Assembly (NCBI RefSeq): GCF_003994855.1
Contig: NZ_CP034142.1
Span: 806,001-870,000, forward strand
From: Marinobacter sp. NP-4(2019)
GTDB taxonomy: Bacteria > Pseudomonadota > Gammaproteobacteria > Pseudomonadales > Oleiphilaceae
Direction: 5' to 3'
Length of the DNA stretch: 64,000 bases
The notes beneath the pieces were generated by a model. That model worked only from the letters and a program-made list of their open reading frames with translations. It had not been told where the DNA came from and did not search any database. This document shows, one piece after another, positions 7,966-17,512 of the stretch. A program made the position numbers and the translations under genes. Position 1 is the first letter of the stretch. Each line of letters opens with the position of its first letter.

Positions 7966-9804
7966 TTATCCGTTGCCCTGATCGTCAATGAAGCCGCGCA
8001 GGTGATCGGAACGGGAAGGGTGGCGCAGTTTGCGCAGGGCCTTGGCTTCGATCTGACGGATACGTTCCCGGGTGACGTCGAACTGTTTGCCGACTTCTTC
8101 CAGGGTGTGATCGGTGTTCATCTCGATCCCGAAACGCATGCGCAGTACCTTGGATTCGCGGGCAGTAAGGCCGGCCAGTACTGAGCGTGTGGCTTCCCGC
8201 AGGCCTTCGGCGGTTGCCGAATCCACCGGCGAGAGTGCCTGGATGTCCTCGATGAAATCCCCCAGATGACTGTCTTCGTCATCACCGATCGGGGTCTCCA
8301 TGGAGATCGGTTCCTTGGCAATCTTCAGTACCTTGCGGATCTTGTCCTCGGGCATTTCCATGCGTTCGCCAAGCTCTTCCGGCGTGGGCTCGCGACCCAT
8401 TTCCTGCAGCATCTGGCGGGAGATGCGGTTGAGCTTGTTGATGGTTTCGATCATGTGCACCGGAATACGGATGGTGCGGGCCTGGTCCGCGATGGAGCGG
8501 GTGATGGCTTGACGAATCCACCAGGTGGCGTAGGTGGAGAACTTGTAGCCACGACGGTATTCGAACTTGTCGACAGCCTTCATCAGGCCGATATTGCCTT
8601 CCTGGATCAGGTCCAGGAACTGCAGGCCGCGGTTGGTGTATTTCTTGGCGATGGAAATAACCAGACGCAGGTTGGCTTCAACCATTTCCTTCTTGGCGCG
8701 GCGGGCCTTGGCTTCGCCGATTGAAACGCGACGGTTGATTTCCTTGATGTCAGAAACGTCCAGGTCCACTTCGGTCTGGATGTTGTGGATGCGCTTTTGC
8801 AGCCGCACGATTTCGTCAATGCGCTCGCCGACGGCAGAAGCATAGGGTTTCTTGCTCTTGCTAATCTTCTCCGCCCAGTCCAGGCTGACTTCGTTGCCCG
8901 GGAAAGACTTGATGAAATCCTTGCGGGGCATTTTGCATTCACGGACGCAGATCTGCATGATCGCGCGCTCGTTTTCACGCACCAGATCGTTGGTGGAGCG
9001 AACAACGTTAACCAGCTCTTCAAAGGCCTTGTTGGCGAGCTTGAAGGGGGCAAACACCTGGCCCAGCTCGTTCAGGGCTTCCTGGGTTTTCTTGTCGCCT
9101 CGACCGTGCTTTTCCAGCGCTTCGTGAGCGGCATCGAGTTTTTCTTTCAGCAACTCGAAACGCAGGCGGGTCTCTTCGGGATCCGGGCCGCTTTCGGTTT
9201 CTTCTTCGGAATCGTCATCGTCGTCGGAAGAGTCGCTGTCGCTAGCGCTCTCCGCCGGGGTTTCCTCACCCATGAACGGTTCGGCATCATCCGGATCCAG
9301 AAAACCGGTAACGATGTCATTAATGCGGCCCTCGTTCTCGATGATACGTTCATATGCCTGCAGTACGGTGCCGGCGGTGCCCGGGAAGTGGGCCACGGCG
9401 GCCATCACATCGCGGATGCCTTCCTCAATGCGCTTGGCAATGACGATTTCGCCTTCGCGGGTCAGCAGCTCAACCGTGCCCATTTCCCGCATGTACATGC
9501 GAACCGGGTCGGTGGTGCGACCGGCGTCGGTCTCCACCGCGGCAAGGGCGGCAGCGGCTTCAGCGGCGGCGGCTTCGTCGGCGGTGGAGTCACCTTCAGT
9601 CATGAGCAGGGTGTCGGCGTCGGGGGTTTCCTCGCACACCTGAATGCCCATGTCATTGATCATGCGAATGATATCTTCGACCTGATCCGGGTCGGCAATG
9701 TCTTCCGGGAGGTGGTCGTTTACCTCGGCGTAAGTCAGGTAACCTTGTTCCTTGCCTCGTGCAATGAGGTCTTTCAAACGTGATTTCTGCGAATTGCCTG
9801 ACAT
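7966..9804 (-). CDS. rpoD: RNA polymerase housekeeping sigma factor 70
   Basis: A 612-residue primary sigma factor. Region 1.1 is present (GYLTYAEVNDHLPEDI), followed by the acidic non-conserved insert (SDSDSSDDDDDSEEE). Region 2 contains the core-binding and -10 recognition helix (GNIGLMKAVDKFEYRRG, STYATWWIRQAI), and region 4.2 has the -35 helix-turn-helix (VTRERIRQIEAKALRKL). The ATG at 9804 has AGGG correctly spaced; a GTG six bases further upstream (9810) is a less likely start. It is the last gene of the rpsU-dnaG-rpoD operon, 174 bases after dnaG. Confidence 0.98.
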   Translation of the reverse strand: MSGNSQKSRLKDLIARGKEQGYLTYAEVNDHLPEDIADPDQVEDIIRMINDMGIQVCEETPDADTLLMTEGDSTADEAAAAEAAAALAAVETDAGRTTDPVRMYMREMGTVELLTREGEIVIAKRIEEGIRDVMAAVAHFPGTAGTVLQAYERIIENEGRINDIVTGFLDPDDAEPFMGEETPAESASDSDSSDDDDDSEEETESGPDPEETRLRFELLKEKLDAAHEALEKHGRGDKKTQEALNELGQVFAPFKLANKAFEELVNVVRSTNDLVRENERAIMQICVRECKMPRKDFIKSFPGNEVSLDWAEKISKSKKPYASAVGERIDEIVRLQKRIHNIQTEVDLDVSDIKEINRRVSIGEAKARRAKKEMVEANLRLVISIAKKYTNRGLQFLDLIQEGNIGLMKAVDKFEYRRGYKFSTYATWWIRQAITRSIADQARTIRIPVHMIETINKLNRISRQMLQEMGREPTPEELGERMEMPEDKIRKVLKIAKEPISMETPIGDDEDSHLGDFIEDIQALSPVDSATAEGLREATRSVLAGLTARESKVLRMRFGIEMNTDHTLEEVGKQFDVTRERIRQIEAKALRKLRHPSRSDHLRGFIDDQGNG

Positions 9805-9978
9805 AGACACCCTGTGAACTCGCTGGTAAAAGGAAAAAAAGTTAAACAGCCATTATAGCTGTCGCTCGGTTGCTCTGCCACCGGATGGTTAGATGGTGAT
9901 CAACGCTTCAAGTTTCAAGTGCAATACAGGTTTGACCCTGTATTTTCCTGTTTTGCCAAGACGGCCATGGCTGACCGC

Positions 9979-11715
9979 TCAATCTTCGGCTCGCTCGCTC
10001 AGGGCTTTCAGTTCCTGGCGTTCTTCCGGCGTAAGGTCTGCAAGGCTTCGCTTGGCAGACAGTAATGACATCAGGCGCTGCTTACGGGCGGCTTCCTGAT
10101 TCGGGGTCAGCAGTTCCCTGGCGCCGGCCAGGGTGCTTTCCCTTGACGGTATATGTTCAATGCCGTCGAACAGGCGATAAAACCGTTCCCTCGCCTGCTT
10201 GTCCGTGGCCAGTGTGCGCACCAGGTTGTGACGGTCGCGGATCTGGCGTTCCAGTATCCAGTCTGCGAAGCTCCTTGCCTGGCCAAACTGTCGCGACTGG
10301 CGGGCCAGTTCGACGACATCACTGGCCATGTCCGGGGCTTCCAGCAGGGCCAGGCACAGTGTGCTGTCCTTGCTGAGCCTGACGTCAATCCGTTCTTCCT
10401 GGATTCTGTCACGGCGTTCACCGAACCGTTTCTGCCCGTTTTGTGGGCGGCGGTTTTGCCAGTCGTTGCGGCCACCGCACAGGCGCAGCATTTCATGCCA
10501 CATGGCATCCCGCAGGGTGCTTCTGGGCATCTTGCTCAGCAGTGGTTCCGCCCGGGCCCGGAGTTCTCCCCGGTGCTCCGGCAGCTGCAGGTCCAGCCCC
10601 TCGCTCTGGCGGTCAAACAGGTACCGGGACAGAGGCGTGGCGCCTTCTATTCGTTTTTTGAAGGCGTCCGGGCCTTCCTTGCGGACCAGCGTGTCCGGAT
10701 CTTCGCCGTCCGGCAGCATCAGAAACTGCAGGTGAAGACCGTCCGCCATCAGTTCCAGCGCGTTCTCCAGGGCCCGATCCGCGGCGCGGAAACCGGCCTG
10801 GTCGCCATCAAAGCAGAACACGATGTGTCTTGCCTGCCGCAACAGGGCGGTCAGGCTGTCCTGGTTTGTCGCTGTGCCGAGAGTGGCGACGGCAAAATGG
10901 ATGTCGTGCTGCGCCAGAGCAATAACATCCATATAACCTTCCACGACCAGCAGCTTGTCCAGCTGCCGGATGGCCTGTTTGGCTTCGTACAGGCCGTAAA
11001 TCTCGCGGCTCTTGTGAAAGACATCGGACTCCGGAGAGTTGATGTACTTGGCCTTATCGTCGCCGAGGGTGCGCCCCCCGAAGGCGATGGTCTTGCCCCG
11101 GCTGTTGCGGATCGGGAACATTACCCGATTGCGGAACAGGTCCCTCGGCCGACCGTATTTGTCGGACACGGTGCCGGTTTCAATCAGTGGCCTCTGCAAG
11201 TCTTTGTCGCATGCATCGAACAGAGCGGTGCCTGTGCCTGGCGCATAACCCAGTTGGTAAAGCTGGATGATGTTGTCATCCAGTCCCCGTTGTCTGAGGT
11301 AGTCCCTGGCAAACTCGCCCTGTGGACTGCGTAACGCAGACTGGTAGAAGCGGCTGGCGTAATCCAGCGCGTCCGTCAGTGTGCGGGCCTGCTGGATTTC
11401 CTGTCGCGCGCTCTGGTCGTAGGGCACTTCCAGGCCGGCACGTTTTGCCAGCTCCTCGACCGCTTCGGTAAAGCCCAGTCCTTCAAACTCCCGTACAAAG
11501 CTGATGGCGTCGCCGTGGGCGCCACAGCCGAAACAGTGGTAAAAACCCTTGTCCGGACGTACGTTGAAGGACGGTGTCTTCTCATCATGAAACGGGCAGC
11601 AGGCTTTGTAGTTGGCGCCGGCCTTTTTCAGCGTAATGCGTGATCCGATAAGCTCCGCGAGGTCTACCCGATCCAGTAGATCTTCAACAAAGCGTTGAGG
11701 GATCAGTCCGCTCAT
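9979..11715 (-). CDS. dnaG: DNA primase
   Basis: 578 residues, normal length for the family. The N-terminal zinc-binding domain has the CHC2 pattern (CCPFHDEKTPSF, then YHCFGCGAHG). The TOPRIM catalytic core follows (LLVVEGYMDVIAL, then FCFDGDQAG), and the C-terminal domain would bind DnaB. DnaG makes the RNA primers for replication. I start at the ATG at 11715, which has GGAG six bases upstream; a longer frame would begin inside the terminator hairpin and is not credible. It lies between rpsU and rpoD, transcribed in the same direction. Confidence 0.97.
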   Translation of the reverse strand: MSGLIPQRFVEDLLDRVDLAELIGSRITLKKAGANYKACCPFHDEKTPSFNVRPDKGFYHCFGCGAHGDAISFVREFEGLGFTEAVEELAKRAGLEVPYDQSARQEIQQARTLTDALDYASRFYQSALRSPQGEFARDYLRQRGLDDNIIQLYQLGYAPGTGTALFDACDKDLQRPLIETGTVSDKYGRPRDLFRNRVMFPIRNSRGKTIAFGGRTLGDDKAKYINSPESDVFHKSREIYGLYEAKQAIRQLDKLLVVEGYMDVIALAQHDIHFAVATLGTATNQDSLTALLRQARHIVFCFDGDQAGFRAADRALENALELMADGLHLQFLMLPDGEDPDTLVRKEGPDAFKKRIEGATPLSRYLFDRQSEGLDLQLPEHRGELRARAEPLLSKMPRSTLRDAMWHEMLRLCGGRNDWQNRRPQNGQKRFGERRDRIQEERIDVRLSKDSTLCLALLEAPDMASDVVELARQSRQFGQARSFADWILERQIRDRHNLVRTLATDKQARERFYRLFDGIEHIPSRESTLAGARELLTPNQEAARKQRLMSLLSAKRSLADLTPEERQELKALSERAED

Positions 11716-11763
11716 GATGACTCCGGTTGCGCAGAGGGTGCCGGCTGAGTGCCGCCAATAGCC

Positions 11764-11798
11764 AAAAATGCCGCCGAAGCCAGGCCTCGGCGGCATTT
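11764..11798 (-). terminator. Internal terminator between rpsU and dnaG
   Basis: A 12-bp perfect stem (AAATGCCGCCGA with TCGGCGGCATTT) is followed on the minus strand by TTTTT. E. coli has an internal terminator at the same place in this operon, letting rpsU be made in excess over dnaG and rpoD. Confidence 0.9.
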
Positions 11799-11870
11799 AG
11801 GAATCGCTCTGTGCAGCCTGCGGCTTAACAGGCGATCATTGGTATGCAGTCAAGCGGCGTCAGCTGAAAC

Positions 11871-12086
11871 TTAGTACAGACGCTCGAACTTGCGCTGTTC
11901 CCGCTGAAGCTTCTTGAGATGACGCTTAACGGCAGCGGCTGCCTTACGCTTGCGAACGGCTGTCGGCTTCTCGTAGTGCTCACGACGACGTACTTCCGAC
12001 AGTACACCTGCTTTTTCGCAGGAACGCTTGAAGCGACGCAGGGCTACGTCAAACGGTTCATTCTCTTTCACTTTAACAGCTGGCAT
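11871..12086 (-). CDS. rpsU: 30S ribosomal protein S21
   Basis: 71 residues, very basic, full length (MPAVKVKENEPFDVALRRFK to QREQRKFERLY). S21 is a small-subunit protein that helps the 30S subunit pair with mRNA Shine-Dalgarno sequences. It is the first gene of the macromolecular synthesis operon, divergent from tsaD across 240 bases that must hold both promoters. Confidence 0.98.
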   Translation of the reverse strand: MPAVKVKENEPFDVALRRFKRSCEKAGVLSEVRRREHYEKPTAVRKRKAAAAVKRHLKKLQREQRKFERLY

Positions 12087-12326
12087 TCGAAAATCACCTA
12101 CCTGATGTATTCGGTTTCTGTTTTGTCTGATCGACTCGTGCGTCGAATCGACTCGATACCTGGTCAGATTGGCTAAAACTCGACCAGTGCGTATTTAAGG
12201 GCGGCAATGATAGCCCCTGCTCCGGGGTAAGGTCAATGTTTGTTCGATGAAACTGCCAGTGGGTTTCGGCTTTCTGCTAAAATACCGCTCCTGACCATTC
12301 ATGCCACCCGTTGTGATCCATTATCT

Positions 12327-13382
12327 ATGCTGATTCTCGGAATTGAAACCTCCTGCGACGAGACCGGTGTCGCCCTATACCACAGTGAGCGGGGCCTGTT
12401 GGCCCATGCCCTGTTCAGTCAGATCGATATGCACGCGGACTATGGTGGTGTGGTGCCTGAACTGGCATCGCGTGATCATGTCCGTAAGTTACTGCCCCTG
12501 TGCGATCAGGTGCTGGCGGAAGCGGGGTGCAGCCGCAAAGACCTTGACGGGATCGCCTACACTGCCGGCCCGGGTCTGGTTGGCGCTTTGATGGTGGGTG
12601 GCTCCGTCGCCCACGCCCTGGGTTTTGCCCTGAGTATCCCGGTGCTGGGTGTGCATCACATGGAAGGTCACCTGCTGGCGCCGATGCTGGAACCGCAGCC
12701 TCCGGCATTTCCGTTTGTGGCGCTGTTGGTGTCCGGTGGTCACACACAGCTGGTTCGTGTGGATGGCATCGGCGAATACGAAATGCTGGGCGAGTCCGTT
12801 GACGATGCCGCCGGGGAGGCCTTCGACAAGACCGCGAAGATGCTTGGGCTGGACTATCCTGGCGGTCCGAGGGTGGCGGCGCTGGCCGAGAAGGGCACCC
12901 CTGGCCGCTATCGGTTCCCGCGACCGATGACGGATCGCCCGGGGCTGGACTTCAGCTTCAGCGGCCTGAAAACGTTTACGCTCAATACCGTCACGGCGGC
13001 GGAAGAGGCCGGTGCTCTGGATGACCAGACCCGGGCGGATATTGCTCTGGCATTTGAAGCGGCAGTGGTGGATACATTAACCATCAAGTGTCGGCGGGCG
13101 CTGGAACAGACAGGCTGCAAACGGCTGGTGATTGCTGGCGGGGTAAGCGCCAACAAGCGCCTGAGGGCAGGGTTGGAGAAGATGACGGAAAAACTCAGGG
13201 CCGGTGTGTTCTATGCCCGCCCCGAATTCTGTACGGATAACGGTGCCATGATCGCTTACGCTGGTTGCCAGCGTCTGCAAGCGGGGCAGCGGGATGGTGA
13301 CCGCATTGTGGCGGTTCCGCGGTGGCCGATGAACACCTTGCCACCAGTGTCTCAGCCCCGCTCTACCGGGCTGGTGGATTAG
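12327..13382 (+). CDS. tsaD: tRNA N6-threonylcarbamoyladenosine transferase TsaD
   Basis: 351 residues from the ATG at 12327, giving the conserved start MLILGIETSCDETGVAL. The metal-binding histidines H111 and H115 are in HHMEGH, and the ATP-binding segments VSGGHTQLV and IAGGVSANKRL are present. TsaD transfers threonylcarbamoyl to A37 of tRNAs that read ANN codons, working with TsaB, TsaC and TsaE. A longer frame exists upstream but lacks family similarity. Its stop codon overlaps that of the convergent plsY by four bases. TGCTAAAAT around 12277 could be an extended -10 element. Confidence 0.97.
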   Translation: MLILGIETSCDETGVALYHSERGLLAHALFSQIDMHADYGGVVPELASRDHVRKLLPLCDQVLAEAGCSRKDLDGIAYTAGPGLVGALMVGGSVAHALGFALSIPVLGVHHMEGHLLAPMLEPQPPAFPFVALLVSGGHTQLVRVDGIGEYEMLGESVDDAAGEAFDKTAKMLGLDYPGGPRVAALAEKGTPGRYRFPRPMTDRPGLDFSFSGLKTFTLNTVTAAEEAGALDDQTRADIALAFEAAVVDTLTIKCRRALEQTGCKRLVIAGGVSANKRLRAGLEKMTEKLRAGVFYARPEFCTDNGAMIAYAGCQRLQAGQRDGDRIVAVPRWPMNTLPPVSQPRSTGLVD

Positions 13383-13963
13383 AACCTGGTTTCCCGCCCC
13401 TGGGCCAGGCGAATCAGGTTGTTGCGGTGACGCACGACGATCAGGATGGCGAGCAGGCCAAACAGGGGCAGGGTTTTGGGTTCGATGAGTGCGCTGATCA
13501 GCGGGCCGCTAACGATAGCTATGATCGATGCCAGCGCCGAAATGCGCCAGCGCCAAATGACCAGCAGCCAGATCCCGGCCATCAGCAGGGTGGTCAGTGG
13601 TGCCAGCGCCAGACCAGAGCCCAGTGCGGTTGCCACACCCTTGCCCCCTTTGAAACGGTAGAAGAGTGGCACCATGTGGCCGGTGACGGCGCACAGCGCA
13701 ACCATGGCCTGTGCCAGGATCGACAGGCCTGCGGCGTGGGCCAGCCACACCGGCACAAAGCCCTTGGCGGCATCCAGTACCAGGGTCAGGACCGCCGGCG
13801 CCCAGCCACCGTTGCGATAGACGTTGGTTGCTCCGGGGTTACCGGAACCCAGGGCGCGGGGGTCCGGCAGCTTCCATAGTTTGCAGATCTCAAGGGCAAA
13901 CAGTATGGAGCCGGCCACGTAGGCCAGGGTGCACAGCAGGACTATCAGTAACGGGTCGCTCAT
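13379..13963 (-). CDS. plsY: Glycerol-3-phosphate acyltransferase PlsY
   Basis: 194 residues with about five membrane helices. It has the PlsY motifs GSGNPGATNVYR (motif 1) and FKGGKGVATALG (motif 2, phosphate-binding loop). The enzyme moves an acyl group from acyl phosphate to glycerol-3-phosphate, the first step of phospholipid synthesis, in the inner membrane. The ATG at 13963 gives the usual start MSDPLLIVLL; the longer frame upstream has no membrane segment. It is convergent with tsaD and divergent from folB. Confidence 0.96.
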   Translation of the reverse strand: MSDPLLIVLLCTLAYVAGSILFALEICKLWKLPDPRALGSGNPGATNVYRNGGWAPAVLTLVLDAAKGFVPVWLAHAAGLSILAQAMVALCAVTGHMVPLFYRFKGGKGVATALGSGLALAPLTTLLMAGIWLLVIWRWRISALASIIAIVSGPLISALIEPKTLPLFGLLAILIVVRHRNNLIRLAQGRETRF

Positions 13964-14107
13964 TGAATTCACGGGCAATTGTTCCGGAGCAAAGACGCGT
14001 CCGGTGGATTTATGCGAAAATGCCGGCCCCACAAACGCCGCAGGCCGAGATTTACACAGTATCCGTAGCCTGTACGTTATTCAATCAGCAAAGAGTGTAA
14101 TAATCCG

Positions 14108-14464
14108 GTGGCAGACAGTGTTCTGATTGAGGGCCTGGCCGTTGAGGCGGTGATTGGCGTGTACGACTGGGAGCGGGAAGTCACCCAGCGGCTGGTGGTG
14201 GACCTGGAAATGGGCTGGGATAACCGCATTCCCGGAGCGTCCGATGATGTGATGGATGCGCTGGATTACGCCACGGTCAGCGAGCGGGTGGCCCGCTGGT
14301 TGCAGCAGGCCAGGCCGCAGCTTCTGGAAACGGCGGCCGAGGGGCTGGCAGCCATGATACAGGCGGATTTTGGAGTACCATGGCTGAAACTGACGTTGCG
14401 TAAACCGGGTGCGGTGCCGACTGCCAGAGCGGTTGGTGTCCGTATCGAGCGGGGGCAGGAGTGA
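14108..14464 (+). CDS. folB: Dihydroneopterin aldolase FolB
   Basis: 118 residues, usual FolB length, with a GTG start. The N-terminal segment (VLIEGLAVEAVIGVYDWERE) and the central DALDYATVSERV segment carry the conserved Glu and Tyr of the active site. It converts dihydroneopterin to 6-hydroxymethyl-dihydropterin plus glycolaldehyde in folate synthesis. The next gene, an HPPK homologue, starts on the stop codon of folB (TGATG), so the two are translationally coupled and act in consecutive steps. Confidence 0.94.
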   Translation: MADSVLIEGLAVEAVIGVYDWEREVTQRLVVDLEMGWDNRIPGASDDVMDALDYATVSERVARWLQQARPQLLETAAEGLAAMIQADFGVPWLKLTLRKPGAVPTARAVGVRIERGQE

Positions 14465-14985
14465 TGTCCGCCAGGGCGCGGGTTTATATCAGCATCGGCA
14501 GCAATACCAACCGGTCGCATTATGTCACGGTGGCGCTGGATGCCCTGTCGGAATGGTTCGGTGTGCTGACGATATCACCCGTCTACGAAAGTGAGGCCGT
14601 CGGGTTTGATGGCTCACCTTTCTACAACCTGGTGGTCGGTGTGGATACCGACTGGAGCGTTGGTGAGCTTTCGCGTCGTTTCAAGCAACTGGAAGCTGAC
14701 AATGGTCGCCGCCGGGATGAGCCCAGGTTCAGGGCGCAGACACTGGACCTGGATATTCTCACCTATAACGGTGTCGTGGGTGAAACCGATGGTGTGGAAC
14801 TGCCACGTGGTGAAATCCTCAGGAACGCGTTCGTACTCTGGCCCCTGTCCGATATTGCGCCGGACGACCGCCACCCGGTCTGCGGCAAGACTTATCGGGA
14901 GTTGTGGCGGTCGTACTCCGGTGACCAGAAGCTCTGGCCCATAGACTTCACCTGGCAGGGCAAGCGGATTTCACGGGCGCTTTGA
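14464..14985 (+). CDS. Divergent HPPK (FolK-like) paralogue
   Basis: 173 residues with the HPPK fold: start RVYISIGSNTNR, SPVYESEAVG, FYNLVVGV and the DLDILTYN metal-binding segment. The motif normally reading GPRTLDLD reads RAQTLDLD, so the proline-arginine pair is lost; the arginine (E. coli R92) is catalytically important. The other HPPK in this window (18418-18933) keeps the motif. So this copy may have weak or different activity, perhaps as a partner of FolB. It overlaps folB by one base and overlaps the convergent pgi by 15 bases. Pseudomonas has a similar folB-linked second copy, from memory. Confidence 0.85.
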   Translation: MSARARVYISIGSNTNRSHYVTVALDALSEWFGVLTISPVYESEAVGFDGSPFYNLVVGVDTDWSVGELSRRFKQLEADNGRRRDEPRFRAQTLDLDILTYNGVVGETDGVELPRGEILRNAFVLWPLSDIAPDDRHPVCGKTYRELWRSYSGDQKLWPIDFTWQGKRISRAL

Positions 14986-16629
14986 CCGGAACAACCGGAT
15001 CAGTTGCTCAGTCGAGCTGTCGCTGGTGGCTTTCGGTGCCGCGTCACCCATAATCTGATCCAGAATGCCTTTGCCCATCTGCTTGCCCAGTTCCACCCCC
15101 CACTGATCGAATGAATCCACGTCCCAGATCACGCCCTGAACGAAAGTTCGATGCTCATAAAGGGCAATCAGTGCTCCGAGCGTTTCCGGGGTGAGCTTGT
15201 CCATCAGCAGGGTATTGCTCGGTTTGTTGCCGGGGATCACCTTGTGCGGTGCCAGGGTTGCGATGTCGTTCTGTGACAGCCCGTCCCGGGCCAGCTCCTG
15301 GCGGGCTTCTTCCTCGGTTTTACCGGCCATCAGGGCCCGTGACTGACTGAGGCAGTTGGCAAACAGTATGGCGTGATGCTCACCCACCGGGTTGTGACTC
15401 TGTAGCGGAATAATGAAATCTGCGGGAATCAATCGCGTACCCTGATGCAGCAACTGATGGTAGGCGTGCTGGCCATTGGCACCGACACCACCCCAGATGA
15501 TGGGGCCGGTGGGGTAGGATACCGGCTGGCCGTCCTGAGTGACGCATTTGCCATTGCTTTCCATGTCCAGTTGCTGCAAGTGTGCGGGCAGGCTTTCCAG
15601 GTAATGGTCATAGGGCAGGATGGCGTGGGTCTCGGCACCCCAGAAGTTGCTGTACCAGATGCCCAGCATGGCCATGATCACCGGTAGGTTTTTCTCCAGT
15701 GGGGTATGGCGAAAGTGCTGATCCATGGCGTGGGCACCGGTCAGCAAGGCGCGGAAGTTGGTCATGCCTACCAGCAGCGCGATCGGCAATCCGATGGCTG
15801 ACCAGAGGGAATAGCGCCCGCCTACCCAGTCCCACATCGGGAAAATGTTCTCGCCAGCTATGCCAAAGGTTTCGGCCACTTTGGGGTTGGCGGTAACAGC
15901 AACAAAATGCTTGGCAATTGTCGCCTCCGAGCCGCCGTTTTCCAGAAACCAGTCCCTGGCGATCTGGCTGTTCTCCAGGGTTTCCTGGGTGCGGAAGGAC
16001 TTGGACTGAACGAGGAACAGGGTGGTTTCCGGATTGACCTGACGCAGCACTTCTGAAATGTCGGAGCCGTCGATGTTGGCTACGAAGTACCCGCTGAGCT
16101 GACCGTTCTGGTATGGCTGAAGCGCTTCGCTGATCAGCTTCGGTCCCAGGAAGGAACCGCCAATGCCAATGCTCACAACGTCCGTAAAGGCTTTCCCGGT
16201 AAAGCCCGTGCGCTGGCCTGAAAGAATGTCGTCAGTAAACGACGCCATACGGGCCAGTGTCTGCTCCACTTCGGGGATGATATCGATGCCATCGACCATG
16301 ATTGCATCCCCGCCTGGATTTCGCAGGGCGGTGTGCAGCGCCGGGCGACCCTCAGTGACGTTGATACGGTCACCGCGGAACATGGCTTCCGTCCGTTCCG
16401 GCACGCCGCATTGCCGTGCCAGGGCCATCAGGCCGGCAAGGACGTCGTCGGTCATGCGGTTTTTGGAGTAGTCCAGGGACAGCCCGGCCGCTTCCGTGAA
16501 ATAACGTCGCGCACGGTCCGGGTCCTGTTCAAACAGCGCCCGCATGGGCGTGTTCTTCAGGGCTTGCTGGAGGCTGGCAAGGGCCCGCCATTCGGGACGA
16601 GACGTGAGTGGCACGGGAGCCTGGGGCAT
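14971..16629 (-). CDS. pgi: Glucose-6-phosphate isomerase
   Basis: 552 residues, full length. The sugar-phosphate loop (SIGIGGSFLGPKLI), the signature segment (FPMWDWVGGRYSLWSAIGLP) and the catalytic region (HAYHQLLHQG) are all intact. It interconverts glucose-6-phosphate and fructose-6-phosphate in the cytoplasm. The gene follows panC on the same strand with 31 bases between. In Pseudomonas panD usually sits between panC and pgi; here it is absent, so aspartate decarboxylase must be encoded elsewhere or replaced. Confidence 0.97.
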   Translation of the reverse strand: MPQAPVPLTSRPEWRALASLQQALKNTPMRALFEQDPDRARRYFTEAAGLSLDYSKNRMTDDVLAGLMALARQCGVPERTEAMFRGDRINVTEGRPALHTALRNPGGDAIMVDGIDIIPEVEQTLARMASFTDDILSGQRTGFTGKAFTDVVSIGIGGSFLGPKLISEALQPYQNGQLSGYFVANIDGSDISEVLRQVNPETTLFLVQSKSFRTQETLENSQIARDWFLENGGSEATIAKHFVAVTANPKVAETFGIAGENIFPMWDWVGGRYSLWSAIGLPIALLVGMTNFRALLTGAHAMDQHFRHTPLEKNLPVIMAMLGIWYSNFWGAETHAILPYDHYLESLPAHLQQLDMESNGKCVTQDGQPVSYPTGPIIWGGVGANGQHAYHQLLHQGTRLIPADFIIPLQSHNPVGEHHAILFANCLSQSRALMAGKTEEEARQELARDGLSQNDIATLAPHKVIPGNKPSNTLLMDKLTPETLGALIALYEHRTFVQGVIWDVDSFDQWGVELGKQMGKGILDQIMGDAAPKATSDSSTEQLIRLFRSKRP

Positions 16630-16660
16630 GATGGATTCCTTTTGGCGTTCAGAGTCTCAG

Positions 16661-17512
16661 TTATGATCGGGTGACCGACAGGTTGTCGATCAGTCGCGTG
16701 GTGCCAAGGAAGGCGGCGACCAACACAGTCAGTTCATTGTCTTCCGGTGTCGCCGGCTTCAGGGTCAGGCTGTTAACGATGTTGAAATAGTCCGGGCGCA
16801 ATCCGGCGGCAGACAGCGCTTTATTGGCTTCCTGCTCCAGAGTTTCGAAATCGGTACGGCCTTCGTTCAGCTTGCGGGCACACTCCTGCAGGGTTTGGTA
16901 GATCACCGGTGCGATGGTTCGTTCGGTGTCTGTCAGGTAACCGTTGCGGGAACTCTTTGCCAGTCCGTCGTCTTCACGAATGGTCGGGGCGCCGATCACT
17001 TCCACTGGAATCATCAGGTCACGTACCAGCTTGCGGATAACGGCCAGTTGCTGGAAGTCTTTCTCGCCAAATACCGCGATGTCTGGCTGGACCATGTTAA
17101 ACAGCATGGTCACGACCGTTGCGACCCCCTCGAAGTGTCCCGGGCGGCTGGCGCCGCAGTGGCCATCGCTGACTTCCGGAACAATCACCTTGGTTTGCTG
17201 AACCAGGCCTTGGGGATAGATTTCCTCAACGCCGGGGGCAAAGACCAGGGTGTTACCGGCCGCCTCAAGCTGCCTCTGGTCCTCTTCGAGGGTGCGGGGG
17301 TAGGTGTCCAGGTCTTCGCTGGCGCCGAACTGCATCGGGTTGACGAAGATGCTGGTCACCACCACGTCGGCTGCCTCACTGGCCTTGCGAACCAGTGAAA
17401 TGTGCCCCTCGTGAAGGTTGCCCATGGTAGGAACAAGTCCAATGGTTTTGCCTTCCCGGCGATAGCCGCGAAGGATGGTGCGTAATTCTTTCAGGGAGTT
17501 GATGGTTCTCAT
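16661..17512 (-). CDS. panC: Pantothenate synthetase PanC
   Basis: 283 residues. The nucleotide-binding HIGH-like motif is PTMGNLHEGHISLVR, and the GEKDFQQL and RPGHFEGVATVV segments of the active site are present. It joins pantoate and beta-alanine using ATP. Its ATG overlaps the panB stop codon (ATGA), so the two are translationally coupled and act in sequence. Confidence 0.97.
   Translation of the reverse strand: MRTINSLKELRTILRGYRREGKTIGLVPTMGNLHEGHISLVRKASEAADVVVTSIFVNPMQFGASEDLDTYPRTLEEDQRQLEAAGNTLVFAPGVEEIYPQGLVQQTKVIVPEVSDGHCGASRPGHFEGVATVVTMLFNMVQPDIAVFGEKDFQQLAVIRKLVRDLMIPVEVIGAPTIREDDGLAKSSRNGYLTDTERTIAPVIYQTLQECARKLNEGRTDFETLEQEANKALSAAGLRPDYFNIVNSLTLKPATPEDNELTVLVAAFLGTTRLIDNLSVTRS

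Noticed and set aside
8785..9783. Plus-strand open frame of 332 codons antisense to rpoD
   Set aside because: It is the mirror of rpoD in a GC-rich gene; composition is repetitive (Gly/Phe/His) and there is no family signal.
10153..11334. Plus-strand open frame of 393 codons antisense to dnaG
   Set aside because: Shadow of the well-supported dnaG gene; no ribosome site or recognisable domain.
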